DNA of 64,000 bases from an uncultured Lachnospiraceae bacterium (GCA_910579465.1 CAJTUB010000001.1:1-64000), one strand, 5' to 3'. Positions 1 to 9,038 are shown, counted from the first letter of the stretch. Translations and numbers: made by a program. Notes: a model not told the origin generated them from the letters alone.

Positions 1-54
1 ACCTATGACCCTCTGCTTGTAAGGCAGATGCTCTCCCAGCTGAGCTAAGACCCC
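1..54 (-). tRNA. tRNA-Val (TAC), 3' part cut by the window edge
   Basis: Read on the minus strand, position 54 begins a 7-nt acceptor strand (GGGGTCT), then TA and a D-arm with GCTCAGCTGGGAGAGC. The anticodon arm CTGCC-TTACAAG-CAG.. has loop anticodon TAC, which reads valine codons. The T-arm and 3' acceptor lie beyond base 1, so the gene is partial. A near-consensus promoter sits upstream at 86-114. Confidence 0.9.
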
Positions 55-85
55 GGAATGTTTCCTGTTCGAACGGTACTTTGCT

Positions 86-114
86 ATTATAGTAAATTGT
101 GGGAGGTTTGTCAA
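86..114 (-). promoter_or_regulatory. Sigma-A promoter of tRNA-Val
   Basis: On the minus strand a perfect TTGACA (-35, 109-114) lies 17 bp from a perfect TATAAT (-10, 86-91), placing transcription start about 25 bases before the tRNA 5' end. This strength is typical of stable-RNA promoters. Confidence 0.85.
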
Positions 115-168
115 GCACTATTTTTTCTTTTTTATCTAAAAAATGCGAAAACACGAAGTCACTTAGGC

Positions 169-197
169 TTGATTCTTTTTTCAAAAAACGGTATACT
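169..197 (+). promoter_or_regulatory. Promoter of the xylan-utilisation operon
   Basis: TTGATT (169-174), a 17-bp spacer and TATACT (192-197) precede the GH10 gene by about 80 bases. No catabolite-control or other operator was recognised by eye. Confidence 0.6.
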
Positions 198-275
198 GAT
201 AACATAGCGGAGTCTCTTCCGGGATACGGAGGAGTGTACTACCGGCTATAGGAATCAGAGTAAGGAGGATTTTGT

Positions 276-1640
276 ATGGGGAAGTTTAAGAAAGCAGCGT
301 GGGTGTTGGCAGCGTGTCTTCTTGCGGGATGTGCATCACAGAAGGGGCCTGGGGAGCAGGTGACACCGCCGGAGCAGGAAACCGGGACGCCTTCTCCGAC
401 AGAGGCGGTACAGGCGACCGTGACACCGGAGCCGACCGCAACGCCGGTACCGGAGGGACCTTCCGAGGAGGATATTTACTGGCAGGGGGTACTTGAGAGC
501 TTTTCAGACAGCAAATATGACCTCACGGCGGCATTGACCGGAACTGCGCTGAAGGATTTGTGCAGCGGCTACTTTAAGCTCGGCGTCGGGCTTACCGGCA
601 GTTCGTATAACAATCTTGCCATCCATTCGGACGAGTATATGGCGGTAACAAAGAAGCACTTTAACAGCGTTACGCTTACGAATTTGTTTAAGCCGTCTTA
701 CATACTGGACCAGGCACAGAGCAAAAAGAATGTGGCAGAGGGAAATGAGGAGCCTGCGCTGGAGTTTATGAGAGTGGAAGAAGTGCTGCAGTGGTGTATG
801 GATAATGGCGTGCAGATGCGCGGTCATACGATTGTCTGGCATGCGCAGACGCCGGACTGGTATTTCAGGGAAGGATATGAGTCGGACGGAGCCTATGTTG
901 ACAGAGAAACGATGCTGTTTCGTCTGGACAGCTATACCAGGCAGCTTATGACGTATTGCCAGGAGAATTTCCCGGGTGTCGTTTACTGTTGGGATGTCGT
1001 GAATGAGGCGGTAGACCCGGATAAGGGAGACCCGGACAGCTTTTACCGCTGCCGTATGGAAAGCGATGAAGGACCGAATTTGTGGTATCAGGTAGTCGGG
1101 GACGATTATGTGGAGCAGGCGTTCCGGATTGCAAGAAAGCATGCAGCGGAAGGGGTCGGCCTGTTTTACAATGATTTCAATACCTATGATAGTAGAAAGC
1201 GCGACTGTATCTACGATCTCTGCAAGTCATTAGCAGACGAAGGGCTGATTGACGGAATCGGAATGCAGGCGTACTGGAGCGCAGGCTTCCCGTCGGTTGC
1301 GGTAATTGAGACAACGATTAAAAAGTTTGCAGAGCTTGGTCTTGAAATCCAGATTACCGAGATGAGCATCAGCATCGACCAGGCGACAGAGGAAGAGTTT
1401 GAGAAGCAGGCAAAGCGTTATTCCTCTATTTTCTATATGTTAAGCTATCTGGATGAGGAGGGCGGCGGTCCGGCCAATATTACCTCGGTTACGCTGTTCG
1501 GCCTGATGGATGGCTATGTGTTCTACGGCGACAGCGATACGACGACGACCCGTCTGTTTGATAAGAACTTCCAGCCGAAGCCTGCGTTTAATGAGACAAA
1601 GAAGATGCTGGAAATTGCGTATAAGAACCGGAAGAAGTAA
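276..1640 (+). CDS. GH10 endo-1,4-beta-xylanase, lipoprotein
   Basis: The 454-residue protein starts with a lipoprotein signal (KK, hydrophobic stretch, lipobox LLAGC with Cys19), so it is probably exported and anchored to the outer face of the membrane. A Pro/Thr/Glu-rich linker follows to about residue 65, then a single GH10 barrel. Family hallmarks are present: RGHTIVWH, WDVVNEA with acid/base Glu244, FYNDFNTY, and ITEMSIS with nucleophile Glu362. It should cleave the xylan backbone. An AAGGAGG site precedes the ATG. It is the only visibly exported member of the 276-4958 operon, suggesting extracellular cleavage followed by intracellular processing. No carbohydrate-binding module is visible. 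Confidence 0.93.
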   Translation: MGKFKKAAWVLAACLLAGCASQKGPGEQVTPPEQETGTPSPTEAVQATVTPEPTATPVPEGPSEEDIYWQGVLESFSDSKYDLTAALTGTALKDLCSGYFKLGVGLTGSSYNNLAIHSDEYMAVTKKHFNSVTLTNLFKPSYILDQAQSKKNVAEGNEEPALEFMRVEEVLQWCMDNGVQMRGHTIVWHAQTPDWYFREGYESDGAYVDRETMLFRLDSYTRQLMTYCQENFPGVVYCWDVVNEAVDPDKGDPDSFYRCRMESDEGPNLWYQVVGDDYVEQAFRIARKHAAEGVGLFYNDFNTYDSRKRDCIYDLCKSLADEGLIDGIGMQAYWSAGFPSVAVIETTIKKFAELGLEIQITEMSISIDQATEEEFEKQAKRYSSIFYMLSYLDEEGGGPANITSVTLFGLMDGYVFYGDSDTTTTRLFDKNFQPKPAFNETKKMLEIAYKNRKK

Positions 1641-1704
1641 AGGAAATCGTTTCAGAAGCAGAAGATAAGAGCAATAAGAGGAATAAGAACAAGGGGGATA
1701 CAGC

Positions 1705-3411
1705 ATGAAAGGGCCAAGAGCACCTAAGGACCCGACGGCGAAAAGACCGGCGGTGTATATCATGGTAGATTCCGTGATTGAAGGAAGTCCGAGAGGAAAC
1801 GGAAAGTTTCAGGATATTTGTTATTTGAACGGAAGAATCGCGCAGAAGATTTCTGTGATCTGCAGCGAGGTTTCCAAAGAGATTATTGACCTTGTGCCGT
1901 ATGGGGCGGGGTTCCGCAAGGTAGTACATAGTATCGGCATTACAGTGCTTGCAACGAAAGAGAAGCTGCGGGGCGAAACGGTTACGTTTGAGCTGCATTG
2001 TCTTACGAAGACGCCGGGAAAGGAAGGAAGTTGCTACCGCGCAGAGGTGCCGTGCAACGGGGAAGAGGTAAAGATAACTGTGGCGGATTATCCGGAAAAC
2101 GAAGAGGATGACCTGCTCGGCTCGTTTGTCACGACCTTTCCTTCACATGAAACGGCAAAGCTTACGGTATGCTTTTACCTGAATGACGGCTATACCGCGC
2201 CGGAATTAAAGCTGGACCCGCCGGTGGATTTTGAATCAAAGGAATACCGTGCGATGATTGAGGCTTCCTTGGTACAGGCGGGAAATCTGTACCGTATCCA
2301 GAGGGCAATCGAAAAGGCAGAGCGGGGAGAGGAGGTTGTAATTGCATACCTGGGAGGCTCCATTACACAGGGAGCCGGCGCAAAGCCGATTCATACTGAG
2401 TCTTACGCCTACCGTTCCTATCAGGCGTTCCGGAAGCGTTTCGGAAAGGGGAACGGGGAAAATGTAAAGCTGATAAAGGCAGGCGCCGGCGGCACCTGCT
2501 CTGAGCTCGGTCTGACGCGCTATGAGCTGGATGTACTCCGCAAGGGGACGGTAGTGCCGGATATTGTATTTCTGGAGTATGCGGTCAATGATGCGGGGGA
2601 TGAAACGGACGGTGTCTGCTTTGAAAGCCTTGCCCGGATGGCAATGGACGGTCCGGGGAACCCGGCGGTGATTCTGCTGTTTGCGGTCTTTATGAGTGAC
2701 TTTAACCTGCAGGAGCGTATGATACCGGTCGGAGAGCGCCTGAAGCTTCCGATGATTAGTATCCGGAATGCAGTAGTGCCTCAGTTCTCCGGGGAAAAGC
2801 CGGTTATGACAAAGCGTCAGTTCTTCTATGACCTGTTCCATCCGAGCAATGAGGGACACCGTGTCATGGCGGACTGCATCGATTATTTCTGGGAACGGGC
2901 AAAAGCGGCGGCGCCGGAGACAAAAGATGCTGTTATCGGCACGGAGCCGGCAATCGGGGAGAGATACCGCACGCTGCTTGCCTTTGACCGGAGCAGCTAT
3001 CAGGAGCATACCGCGGTAAAGGAGCTTTCCTGCGGCGTATTTGAAGAGACGGATACAATGCTGCAGTGTGTGGAAAAGGATGACAATGCTTATGCGTCAC
3101 CGGAGTTCCCGGACAACTGGATGAAGGCGCCGGAGAAGAGCGGAGAGCCGTTCCGTATGCGAATTTGCTGTAAGGACCTGTTGTTAGTCTATAAGGATGC
3201 CGGGGACCCAAGGTTCGGCAAGGCGGAGGTACGGGTAGACAATACGGTTACGCGTACAATTGACCCGTTGGAAATCGGCTGGAACCATTGCAACGCGTAT
3301 ATTGTGTACCAGAGCGAGGAAGTTCTGGAGCATGAGGTGGAAATTGCAATGAAGCCGGAGGACATGGGGAAAGGGTTTACGATTTTAGGGTTCGGATATA
3401 CATTAAGCTAG
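1705..3411 (+). CDS. SGNH/GDSL-family esterase, probable xylan deacetylase
   Basis: This 568-residue protein has an N-terminal beta-rich region (about 1-190), a central SGNH hydrolase domain and a C-terminal beta-rich tail (from about 410). Block I reads YLGGSITQG with catalytic Ser219. A later YAVNDAG block resembles the N-containing motif, and DLFHPSNEGH supplies Asp376 and His379. No signal peptide is seen, so it is likely cytoplasmic. Its place between a GH10 xylanase and a GH39 xylosidase suggests removal of acetyl groups from imported xylo-oligosaccharides; that substrate is inferred from context. The gaps of 64 bases upstream and 29 downstream, with no terminator, fit one operon. Confidence 0.8.
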   Translation: MKGPRAPKDPTAKRPAVYIMVDSVIEGSPRGNGKFQDICYLNGRIAQKISVICSEVSKEIIDLVPYGAGFRKVVHSIGITVLATKEKLRGETVTFELHCLTKTPGKEGSCYRAEVPCNGEEVKITVADYPENEEDDLLGSFVTTFPSHETAKLTVCFYLNDGYTAPELKLDPPVDFESKEYRAMIEASLVQAGNLYRIQRAIEKAERGEEVVIAYLGGSITQGAGAKPIHTESYAYRSYQAFRKRFGKGNGENVKLIKAGAGGTCSELGLTRYELDVLRKGTVVPDIVFLEYAVNDAGDETDGVCFESLARMAMDGPGNPAVILLFAVFMSDFNLQERMIPVGERLKLPMISIRNAVVPQFSGEKPVMTKRQFFYDLFHPSNEGHRVMADCIDYFWERAKAAAPETKDAVIGTEPAIGERYRTLLAFDRSSYQEHTAVKELSCGVFEETDTMLQCVEKDDNAYASPEFPDNWMKAPEKSGEPFRMRICCKDLLLVYKDAGDPRFGKAEVRVDNTVTRTIDPLEIGWNHCNAYIVYQSEEVLEHEVEIAMKPEDMGKGFTILGFGYTLS

Positions 3412-3440
3412 CTTTTGGATTGTCTGAAAGGAGAAGTGGA

Positions 3441-4958
3441 ATGAAAAAGCAGTATCAGGTGGACAAAGAAAGTAAGGTGCCGTTTCATAATGCGGTAGAT
3501 TATTGTATCGGGACCGGGCGTATGGGGTTAGCTTTGCAGAAGGAGTATTTTGAACAGCTCCGCTATGTGCAGGAGCAGATTGGTTTTTCCTATATCCGCG
3601 GCCACGGACTGTTCTGTGACGATATGGCGATTTACCAGTATCGTGAGGACAGGGAGGGAAAACAATATACGGAGTATAATTTTACCTATCTGGACCGTGT
3701 AATGGACAGCTATCTTGAGCTGAATATCCGTCCGTTCCTGGAGCTTGGCTTCATGCCGAAGAAGCTTGCGTCCGGGGAGCAGACCGTCTTTTACTGGCGG
3801 GGAAATGTAACGCCGCCGAAGGACTATAGCGCATGGGTGGCACTGGTGCAGGCAACCTTAAGGCATCTGATTGAACGCTATGGCAGGGAAGAGGTACTGA
3901 CATGGCCGGTTGAGGTCTGGAATGAGCCGAATCTGCGTACCTTCTGGAAGGATGCGGATATGCAGGAGTATTTTAAGCTGTACAAGATAACCTCTGAGGC
4001 AGTAAAGGCGGTGGACGGGGGCTTCCATGTGGGAGGACCTGCCATCTGTGGCGTAGATGATGAGGTATGGCTCCGTTCCTTCCTGGAGTTTGTGCGTGAA
4101 AGCCATGCGCCTCTGGATTTTGTGACGAGACATCACTATACGAGCCATGTGCCGAAGTGGGACGGGCATTACGGCTATATCGGGCTGCATGAGCCGGAGT
4201 ATGCGTTCGGGGAGCTGGAGCGCTCCAGGGAGATTATCGACAGCTTTCCGGAGTTTGCCGGGATGGATATCCACATTACGGAGTTTAATACCTCGTATAT
4301 CCCGCAGTGCCCGATTCACGATACGAACTTGAATGCGGCCTATCTGGCACATATGCTGTCCCGGCTCGGTGACAAGCACGCGTCTTATTCCTACTGGACC
4401 TTCGGGGATGTGTTTGAAGAAAGCGGCGTGGCATTTACACCGTTTTCCGGCGGCTTCGGCCTGGTGGCAAACGGAATCATTCCAAAGCCGACCTTCTGGA
4501 CCTTTGCCTTTTTCAAGAAGCTGCAGGGCAAATGCGTGCACCGCTCGGACGAGGCGCTCATTGTCCGGACGGAGAACGGCTACCGGGGTGTTGTCTGGAA
4601 CGCGGACGGCAGGGCTACCGGGGAAGAGCTTGACCTTACGTTTACGCTTCCGGCAGGAGAGGCTGCCTACTGCCTGATCGGGAAAACGGTGGATGAGGAG
4701 TGCTGTAACCCGTTAAAGGTATGGCACGAGCTCGGGGAGCCGGCAAATCCGTCAAAGGAGACGGTAGAGCTGTTGCGGGAGGCTGCAAAGCCGCTTGTTA
4801 CGACGAGGCGTATTCTGACGACGGACGGAGCCGCAGAGCTTTCGCTGCATCTGAAAAAGAATGCCGTGCAGTATTTTGAACTTGTTCCGGCAGAGATAAA
4901 AAGCGATGCGGGGTATTCTTATGAAAGAACACTGCAGCAGAAAATAGAAGAAGAGTAA
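3441..4958 (+). CDS. GH39 beta-xylosidase
   Basis: The 505-residue protein matches GH39: VEVWNEPN carries acid/base Glu162 and HITEFNTSY carries nucleophile Glu281, followed by the SYWTFGDVFEE region and a C-terminal beta domain. It should release xylose from xylo-oligosaccharides. No signal peptide is visible, so action inside the cell is expected. The ATG at 3441 is chosen because AAAGGAG lies 9-10 bases upstream; an in-frame TTG at 3420 has no such site. Third gene of the xylan operon. GH39 also contains iduronidases, but the neighbours favour xylosidase. Confidence 0.88.
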   Translation: MKKQYQVDKESKVPFHNAVDYCIGTGRMGLALQKEYFEQLRYVQEQIGFSYIRGHGLFCDDMAIYQYREDREGKQYTEYNFTYLDRVMDSYLELNIRPFLELGFMPKKLASGEQTVFYWRGNVTPPKDYSAWVALVQATLRHLIERYGREEVLTWPVEVWNEPNLRTFWKDADMQEYFKLYKITSEAVKAVDGGFHVGGPAICGVDDEVWLRSFLEFVRESHAPLDFVTRHHYTSHVPKWDGHYGYIGLHEPEYAFGELERSREIIDSFPEFAGMDIHITEFNTSYIPQCPIHDTNLNAAYLAHMLSRLGDKHASYSYWTFGDVFEESGVAFTPFSGGFGLVANGIIPKPTFWTFAFFKKLQGKCVHRSDEALIVRTENGYRGVVWNADGRATGEELDLTFTLPAGEAAYCLIGKTVDEECCNPLKVWHELGEPANPSKETVELLREAAKPLVTTRRILTTDGAAELSLHLKKNAVQYFELVPAEIKSDAGYSYERTLQQKIEEE

Positions 4959-5011
4959 AGCATTGTAAGCCATATTGTTTTGCGATAATCAGATGAAATT
5001 TTTACAAATGC

Positions 5012-5040
5012 TTGTGATTTGCATGCTAGTCGCTTATAAT
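5012..5040 (+). promoter_or_regulatory. Promoter of the DinJ-like gene
   Basis: TTGTGA (5012-5017), a 17-bp spacer and a perfect TATAAT (5035-5040) lie 20 bases before the start codon, giving a very short leader. Antitoxins of this class often bind their own promoter; no clear palindrome was identified here. Confidence 0.7.
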
Positions 5041-5060
5041 AGATACAGAAGGCGATGATT

Positions 5061-5285
5061 ATGGCAAGAACATCGAATGTATTTGCAAGAGTTGAACCTG
5101 AGATAAAAGAACAGGCAGAAAGTGTGCTGAATCAGCTAGGTATTCCGATGTCAAATGCTGTCAGTATGTTTTTAAGGCAGGTTGTTATTCAGAGAGGAAT
5201 ACCATTTGAAATGAAACTCCCTGCGAAAAGACCTCTTGTAATGGGAGAATTGACGAAAGAAGAACTTGATACAAAGGATGTTTAA
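5061..5285 (+). CDS. RelB/DinJ-family antitoxin, no toxin gene beside it
   Basis: The short protein (75 residues from ATG 5061) begins with the ribbon-helix-helix pattern of DinJ antitoxins: a beta strand near TSNVFARVEP, then a helix-turn-helix-like stretch ending in SNAVSMFLRQVV and GIPFEMKLP. The ATG at 5061 is preferred over 5055 because AGAAGG ends 8 bases before it. A RelE/YafQ toxin would normally follow directly, but the next 490 bases hold a terminator and a repeat element. It may be a solitary regulator, the remnant of a pair, or work with a toxin elsewhere. Confidence 0.8.
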   Translation: MARTSNVFARVEPEIKEQAESVLNQLGIPMSNAVSMFLRQVVIQRGIPFEMKLPAKRPLVMGELTKEELDTKDV

Positions 5286-5334
5286 AAACTTTTTCCTAAG
5301 GTCCGTCAAAATTTGAGGGAAAGCCATATGGATT

Positions 5335-5396
5335 AAGGACCGGGGCTGTCGCCCGGAGCCGCTGTGCTTCGTGTGACAGTTCCGGTCCTTATTTTT
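5335..5396 (+). terminator. Terminator after the DinJ-like gene
   Basis: AAGGACCGG (5335-5343) pairs perfectly with CCGGTCCTT (5382-5390), with an inner CTGTC/GACAG pairing, and is followed by ATTTTTG. This is a Rho-independent terminator ending the antitoxin transcript. Confidence 0.8.
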
Positions 5397-5440
5397 GTCA
5401 GCTTCCTATGAGGAAATCTTACAAATCGTAAAAATCCCTT

Positions 5441-5692
5441 CTTGAGTTTCCGCATTTTGCATATGCCCTTGTGTCCCGGAGGTAGTACAGTAAGCTGATT
5501 TTGCAAGCGCGAACGCTCCGCCGGACTTCCTCTAAACGCTGTTAAGCCGCTCGGTAGCGTCCTCGCGCCTAACCAGCGCTAAGAGGTGATTCCGGTTGCG
5601 CTAAAAACCGCGGTCCTTCGGACAAATGCAAAATCAGCTTACTGTACCGCCTCCGGGACTTCCTAAGTCGCTAAAAATTGCGGAAACTCAAG
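5441..5692. repeat. Intergenic inverted-repeat element, copy A (full length)
   Basis: This 252-bp block has terminal inverted repeats: CTTGAGTTTCCGCA (5441-5454) matches the complement of TGCGGAAACTCAAG at the right end. Inside, a 33-base arm (5473-5505) pairs with 5627-5659 with two mismatches. The roughly 120-base core carries smaller complementary segments and no open frame of note. Copies B, C and D share the ends and/or core. It fills most of the 497-base gap between the antitoxin terminator and the secDF promoter. It could be a small non-autonomous mobile element or a structured RNA. Confidence 0.8.
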
Positions 5693-5706
5693 AAAAACCC
5701 CTTTTC

Positions 5707-5736
5707 TTCACAAAGCGGCTGTGCTATACTTATAAT
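5707..5736 (+). promoter_or_regulatory. Probable secDF promoter
   Basis: TTCACA (5707-5712) is 18 bp from TATAAT (5731-5736), just right of repeat copy A and 47 bases before the start codon. The -35 match is moderate. Confidence 0.5.
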
Positions 5737-5782
5737 TCAGGGATACTGTCCCAAAGAGATGTGTACGGAAAAGAGGTAAATT

Positions 5783-8008
5783 ATGAACCATAAGGTAAAA
5801 GGGTTACTGAAGGTACTGCTGGTACTGGCGGCAGGAGGTGCGATTGCGTTTACTGCCCTGTGCGGAATCGGGAAAAACAAGAAGGGGAGCGCCGAAGGCA
5901 TAAGGCTTGGTCTGGACCTTGCCGGAGGTGTCAGCATTACCTACGAGACGGTAAAGGAGAATCCGACCGCAGAGGAGTTAAAGGATACGGTGTATAAGCT
6001 ACAAAAGAGAGTAGACGACAGCGGGCAGACCGAGGCGGCAGTCTACCAGGAGGGTGACAACCGTGTCAATGTCGATATTCCGGGTGCAACGGATGCAGAA
6101 GAGACGCTGCGGGAGTTAGGCCGTGTCGGGGAAATTTTCTTTGTGCTGGGAACCGGGAATGTTACATCGGTGAAGAAAGAGGACGATACGGGATGGGAGT
6201 ATGTCCTTTTAAAAACGATAGAGGAAATAAAAGAAGCCGGCGACGTCATTCTGGACGGAACGGATATCAAGAGCGCAGAGGCAGGCTGGTATCAGGAAAA
6301 TGGTCTGACGCGGAATGTGGTATCACTTACTTTAAATGACAGCGGAAGGGTAAAGTTCGGGGAGGCGACAACAAAGCATGTCGGCGAGACGATTGCGATT
6401 ATCTATGATGGAAAGCCAATCAGCGTAGCAACGGTACAGGAGCCGCTGACCGAGGGGAAGGCACAGATTTCCGGAGGCTTTACCGCAGAGGAGGCAAATA
6501 ATCTTGCAACGACCATCCGTGTCGGCGCGCTTCCGTTGGAGTTAAGGGAGCTCCGTTCCAATGTGGTCGGCGCGACGTTAGGACAGGAGGCAATCAAGAC
6601 CAGCCTGCTTGCGGCGGCAATCGGTATTGCGCTCGTGCTGATTTTTATGGCAGTCCGCTACCGCATCATGGGACTTGCGGCGGACCTGGCGCTCTGCATC
6701 TATATCGGACTGACTGTGGTCTGCCTGAATCTTCTGGAGATTACGCTGACGCTTCCGGGACTTGCAGGTATTATTCTCTCCATCGGTATGGCAGTGGATG
6801 CGAATGTCATTATTTTTTCCCGTATCCAGGAGGAAATCGGCGTCGGGAAGACGGTGCGCTCGGCAATTAAGCTAGGGTTTTCCAAGGCGTTCGGCGCTAT
6901 TTTCGACGGGAACCTTACGACCCTGTTTGCAGCAGCTGTGCTTTACATTCTGGGCTCGGGTACGGTCAAGGGGTTCGCGACGACGCTTGCGCTGGGTATT
7001 GTGCTTTCCATGTTTACAGCGCTTGCTGTGACAAGATTTATTCTGTATGCGTTGTATGATGCCGGGTTTGATAAGGAAAAGCATTACGGAGAGGTAAAGG
7101 GCTATAAGGAGTTTTCGTTTACGAAGCACGGGAAGAAGTATGCGTTGATTTCGGGCGTACTGATACTGACCGGTGTGGTTGGTATGATAGCGGGAAAGGT
7201 TGCGACAGGGGACACTCTGGCGTACGGACTGGATTTTAAGGGCGGTACTTCAATGACGGTGCTGTTCCCGGAGGAGGTCACGCCGTCCATCAGCGAGCTG
7301 GAAACGGCAGTCCGCAGTGCAATCGGTGAGGAGGCCGTGGTGAGTCTGGTCAGCGAATCCAATGCAGCAGTCATAAAGACGCAGGAGCTGAACCAGGAGA
7401 AGCGTGTGGCGCTGACCGGTTATCTGGTAGAGCAGTACAATGTGCAGGAGGCAGAAATTGAAATACAGAGCATCAGCGGTACGGTGAGCGGTGAAATGAA
7501 GCGGGATGCGATCATAGCAGTAGTAGTTGCAACCTTAGTAATGCTGATTTATATCAGGTTCCGGTTCTCGAATCTTGCGTTTGCAGCAAGCGCAGTGCTT
7601 GCACTGGTACATGACGTCCTGATTGTGCTTGCGGTGTATGCGGTAGGAAGGATTTCCGTCGGCAATACGTTTATTGCCTGTATGCTTACGATTGTCGGAT
7701 ATTCCGTGAATGCAACGATTGTCGTCTTTGACCGTATCCGCGAGAACTTAAAGGAGCAGCTGAAAAAGGAGAGCTATGCCGATATTGTAAATAAGAGTAT
7801 CGCCCAGACCTTTTCCAGAAATATTTATACCTCGCTGACGACCTTTTTCATGGTGGCGGCACTGGTTGTTTTCGGTGTAAGCTCCATCCGGGAGTTTGCT
7901 ATTCCGCTGTTAGCAGGTATTATCTGCGGTGCCTATTCTTCCATTTGCATTACAGGACTGCTCTGGCTGAAGCTGCGGGAGAAGTTTCCGACGGAGGAGC
8001 AGGAGTAG
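5783..8008 (+). CDS. secDF: Protein translocase SecDF, fused SecD and SecF
   Basis: This 741-residue membrane protein combines both accessory subunits of the Sec translocon, which use the proton-motive force to help pull proteins across the membrane. The SecD half (about 1-430) shows GLDLAGG, the large external domain, and a membrane block with the LSIGMAVDANVIIFSR motif. The SecF half (from about 450) shows GLDFKGG and LTIVGYSVNATIVVFDRIREN. Each half has a first transmembrane segment, an external loop and five more segments, as in Bacillus SecDF. The start has only a weak GAGG site (GAAAAGAGG). Single gene with its own promoter. Confidence 0.95.
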   Translation: MNHKVKGLLKVLLVLAAGGAIAFTALCGIGKNKKGSAEGIRLGLDLAGGVSITYETVKENPTAEELKDTVYKLQKRVDDSGQTEAAVYQEGDNRVNVDIPGATDAEETLRELGRVGEIFFVLGTGNVTSVKKEDDTGWEYVLLKTIEEIKEAGDVILDGTDIKSAEAGWYQENGLTRNVVSLTLNDSGRVKFGEATTKHVGETIAIIYDGKPISVATVQEPLTEGKAQISGGFTAEEANNLATTIRVGALPLELRELRSNVVGATLGQEAIKTSLLAAAIGIALVLIFMAVRYRIMGLAADLALCIYIGLTVVCLNLLEITLTLPGLAGIILSIGMAVDANVIIFSRIQEEIGVGKTVRSAIKLGFSKAFGAIFDGNLTTLFAAAVLYILGSGTVKGFATTLALGIVLSMFTALAVTRFILYALYDAGFDKEKHYGEVKGYKEFSFTKHGKKYALISGVLILTGVVGMIAGKVATGDTLAYGLDFKGGTSMTVLFPEEVTPSISELETAVRSAIGEEAVVSLVSESNAAVIKTQELNQEKRVALTGYLVEQYNVQEAEIEIQSISGTVSGEMKRDAIIAVVVATLVMLIYIRFRFSNLAFAASAVLALVHDVLIVLAVYAVGRISVGNTFIACMLTIVGYSVNATIVVFDRIRENLKEQLKKESYADIVNKSIAQTFSRNIYTSLTTFFMVAALVVFGVSSIREFAIPLLAGIICGAYSSICITGLLWLKLREKFPTEEQE

Positions 8009-8108
8009 GCGTTTACAATATTTTCTGCAAAGTTTATAAATAGTTTCTTTTTTTCCGGGGAGAAAAATGGTATACTGACACCAGATACTTAGTATACTAA
8101 TTTTTCCT

Positions 8109-8132
8109 TTGGATGCACGCTTGTGCATCCAA
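8109..8132 (+). other. Perfect 10-bp hairpin in the leader of the next gene
   Basis: TTGGATGCAC pairs without mismatch to GTGCATCCAA around a GCTT loop, 28 bases before the next start codon. No T-run follows on the plus strand, so it is not a classical terminator for secDF. It may affect translation or stability of the downstream message. Confidence 0.5.
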
Positions 8133-8160
8133 GTGGATGTAAATGAGGTGACGTAGACTT

Positions 8161-8946
8161 ATGGATATTTCGGATAAGAAAACGGTATTGGATGACGCTG
8201 CATCTATCTATCAGAAAAGAGAAGAAAAGTCGGAGCGTGCGAAGTGGAGAGAGTTAAAGGGTTTTAAGGCAAAGTGGGACCACTTCAGGGCGTATTACCT
8301 GCTCAAGACAGCAATCTGGACCGGTGTCGCGGCGCTGGTGATTTATGCAGGCTATGCCATACTCCGGCCGAAAAAGGAGCAGGTGCTGTATGTGGCGATT
8401 CTGGATGCGGTTCTTTTGAATGATGAAACGCAGGAGCTGCAGGCAGGCTATAATGAGTATATCGGCATTGACGAGAAGACGCAGGAGAGCCGGTTTGATA
8501 ACAGTATGCTGGTTTCCAATATCCGGCACACTTCTTCCATGCAGCAGCTGATGACGCATGTCGCTGCCGGAGAGATTGATATTATCATTGTCGGGGAATC
8601 TACCTTCCAGGGCTGGGGCAATAATCTGTTCCGTCCGCTTTCGGAGCAGCTCCCGGCGGATTTGTACGAGGAACTTTCGGAGCGGTTCTGTTATGCTCCG
8701 TCATATGACAAAGACGGGAATGTTATCGAGGGAGAGGAAAAGCCGTACGGGCTGTATGTAACCGATTTGTTCCGGGGGCGGGAAAAGCCGTTTGGGGATT
8801 ATGTGACAGACATGCTTTCAGGGAAAGAGACTAAGAACGAGCCGCTGGTGCTCGGAATCTGCGGCAATTCCGGAAATGAAAAGAATGCGGAGGAGTTTGT
8901 CCGTTACATCCTGCAGAGGGATAAATCAGAGAATACGCAGGATTAG
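8161..8946 (+). CDS. Membrane-anchored protein of unknown function
   Basis: I do not recognise a named domain. The 261-residue protein has a charged N-terminal segment (1-48), one transmembrane helix at about 50-69, and a soluble C-terminal domain that would lie outside the cell by the positive-inside rule. The soluble part has alternating hydrophobic strands (LYVAILDAVLL, IDIIIVGESTF) that vaguely recall a periplasmic-binding or alpha/beta fold; this is a loose impression only. GAGGTG 10-15 bases upstream supports the ATG. It lies between secDF and pyruvate kinase and is probably transcribed alone. Confidence 0.6.
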   Translation: MDISDKKTVLDDAASIYQKREEKSERAKWRELKGFKAKWDHFRAYYLLKTAIWTGVAALVIYAGYAILRPKKEQVLYVAILDAVLLNDETQELQAGYNEYIGIDEKTQESRFDNSMLVSNIRHTSSMQQLMTHVAAGEIDIIIVGESTFQGWGNNLFRPLSEQLPADLYEELSERFCYAPSYDKDGNVIEGEEKPYGLYVTDLFRGREKPFGDYVTDMLSGKETKNEPLVLGICGNSGNEKNAEEFVRYILQRDKSENTQD

Positions 8947-9038
8947 AGAGGGAAGTTACGTTGTAGCTTGTTCTGACTACAGCGCAGCGATATCGTTTTA
9001 TCAGGGCAGGGGTTATTATAGAATGAAGGAGCTTAGAA

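Noticed and set aside
504..1142. 212-codon open frame on the minus strand inside the xylanase gene
   Set aside because: It lies antisense to a gene with clear GH10 motifs, has no ribosome site and shows no family pattern; it is a by-product of codon bias.
2236..3009. 257-codon minus-strand frame inside the esterase gene
   Set aside because: The plus-strand SGNH motifs settle the coding strand.
5441..5692. CRISPR array or repeat-spacer unit
   Set aside because: The repeats are inverted, not regularly spaced direct repeats, and no cas genes are present in the window.
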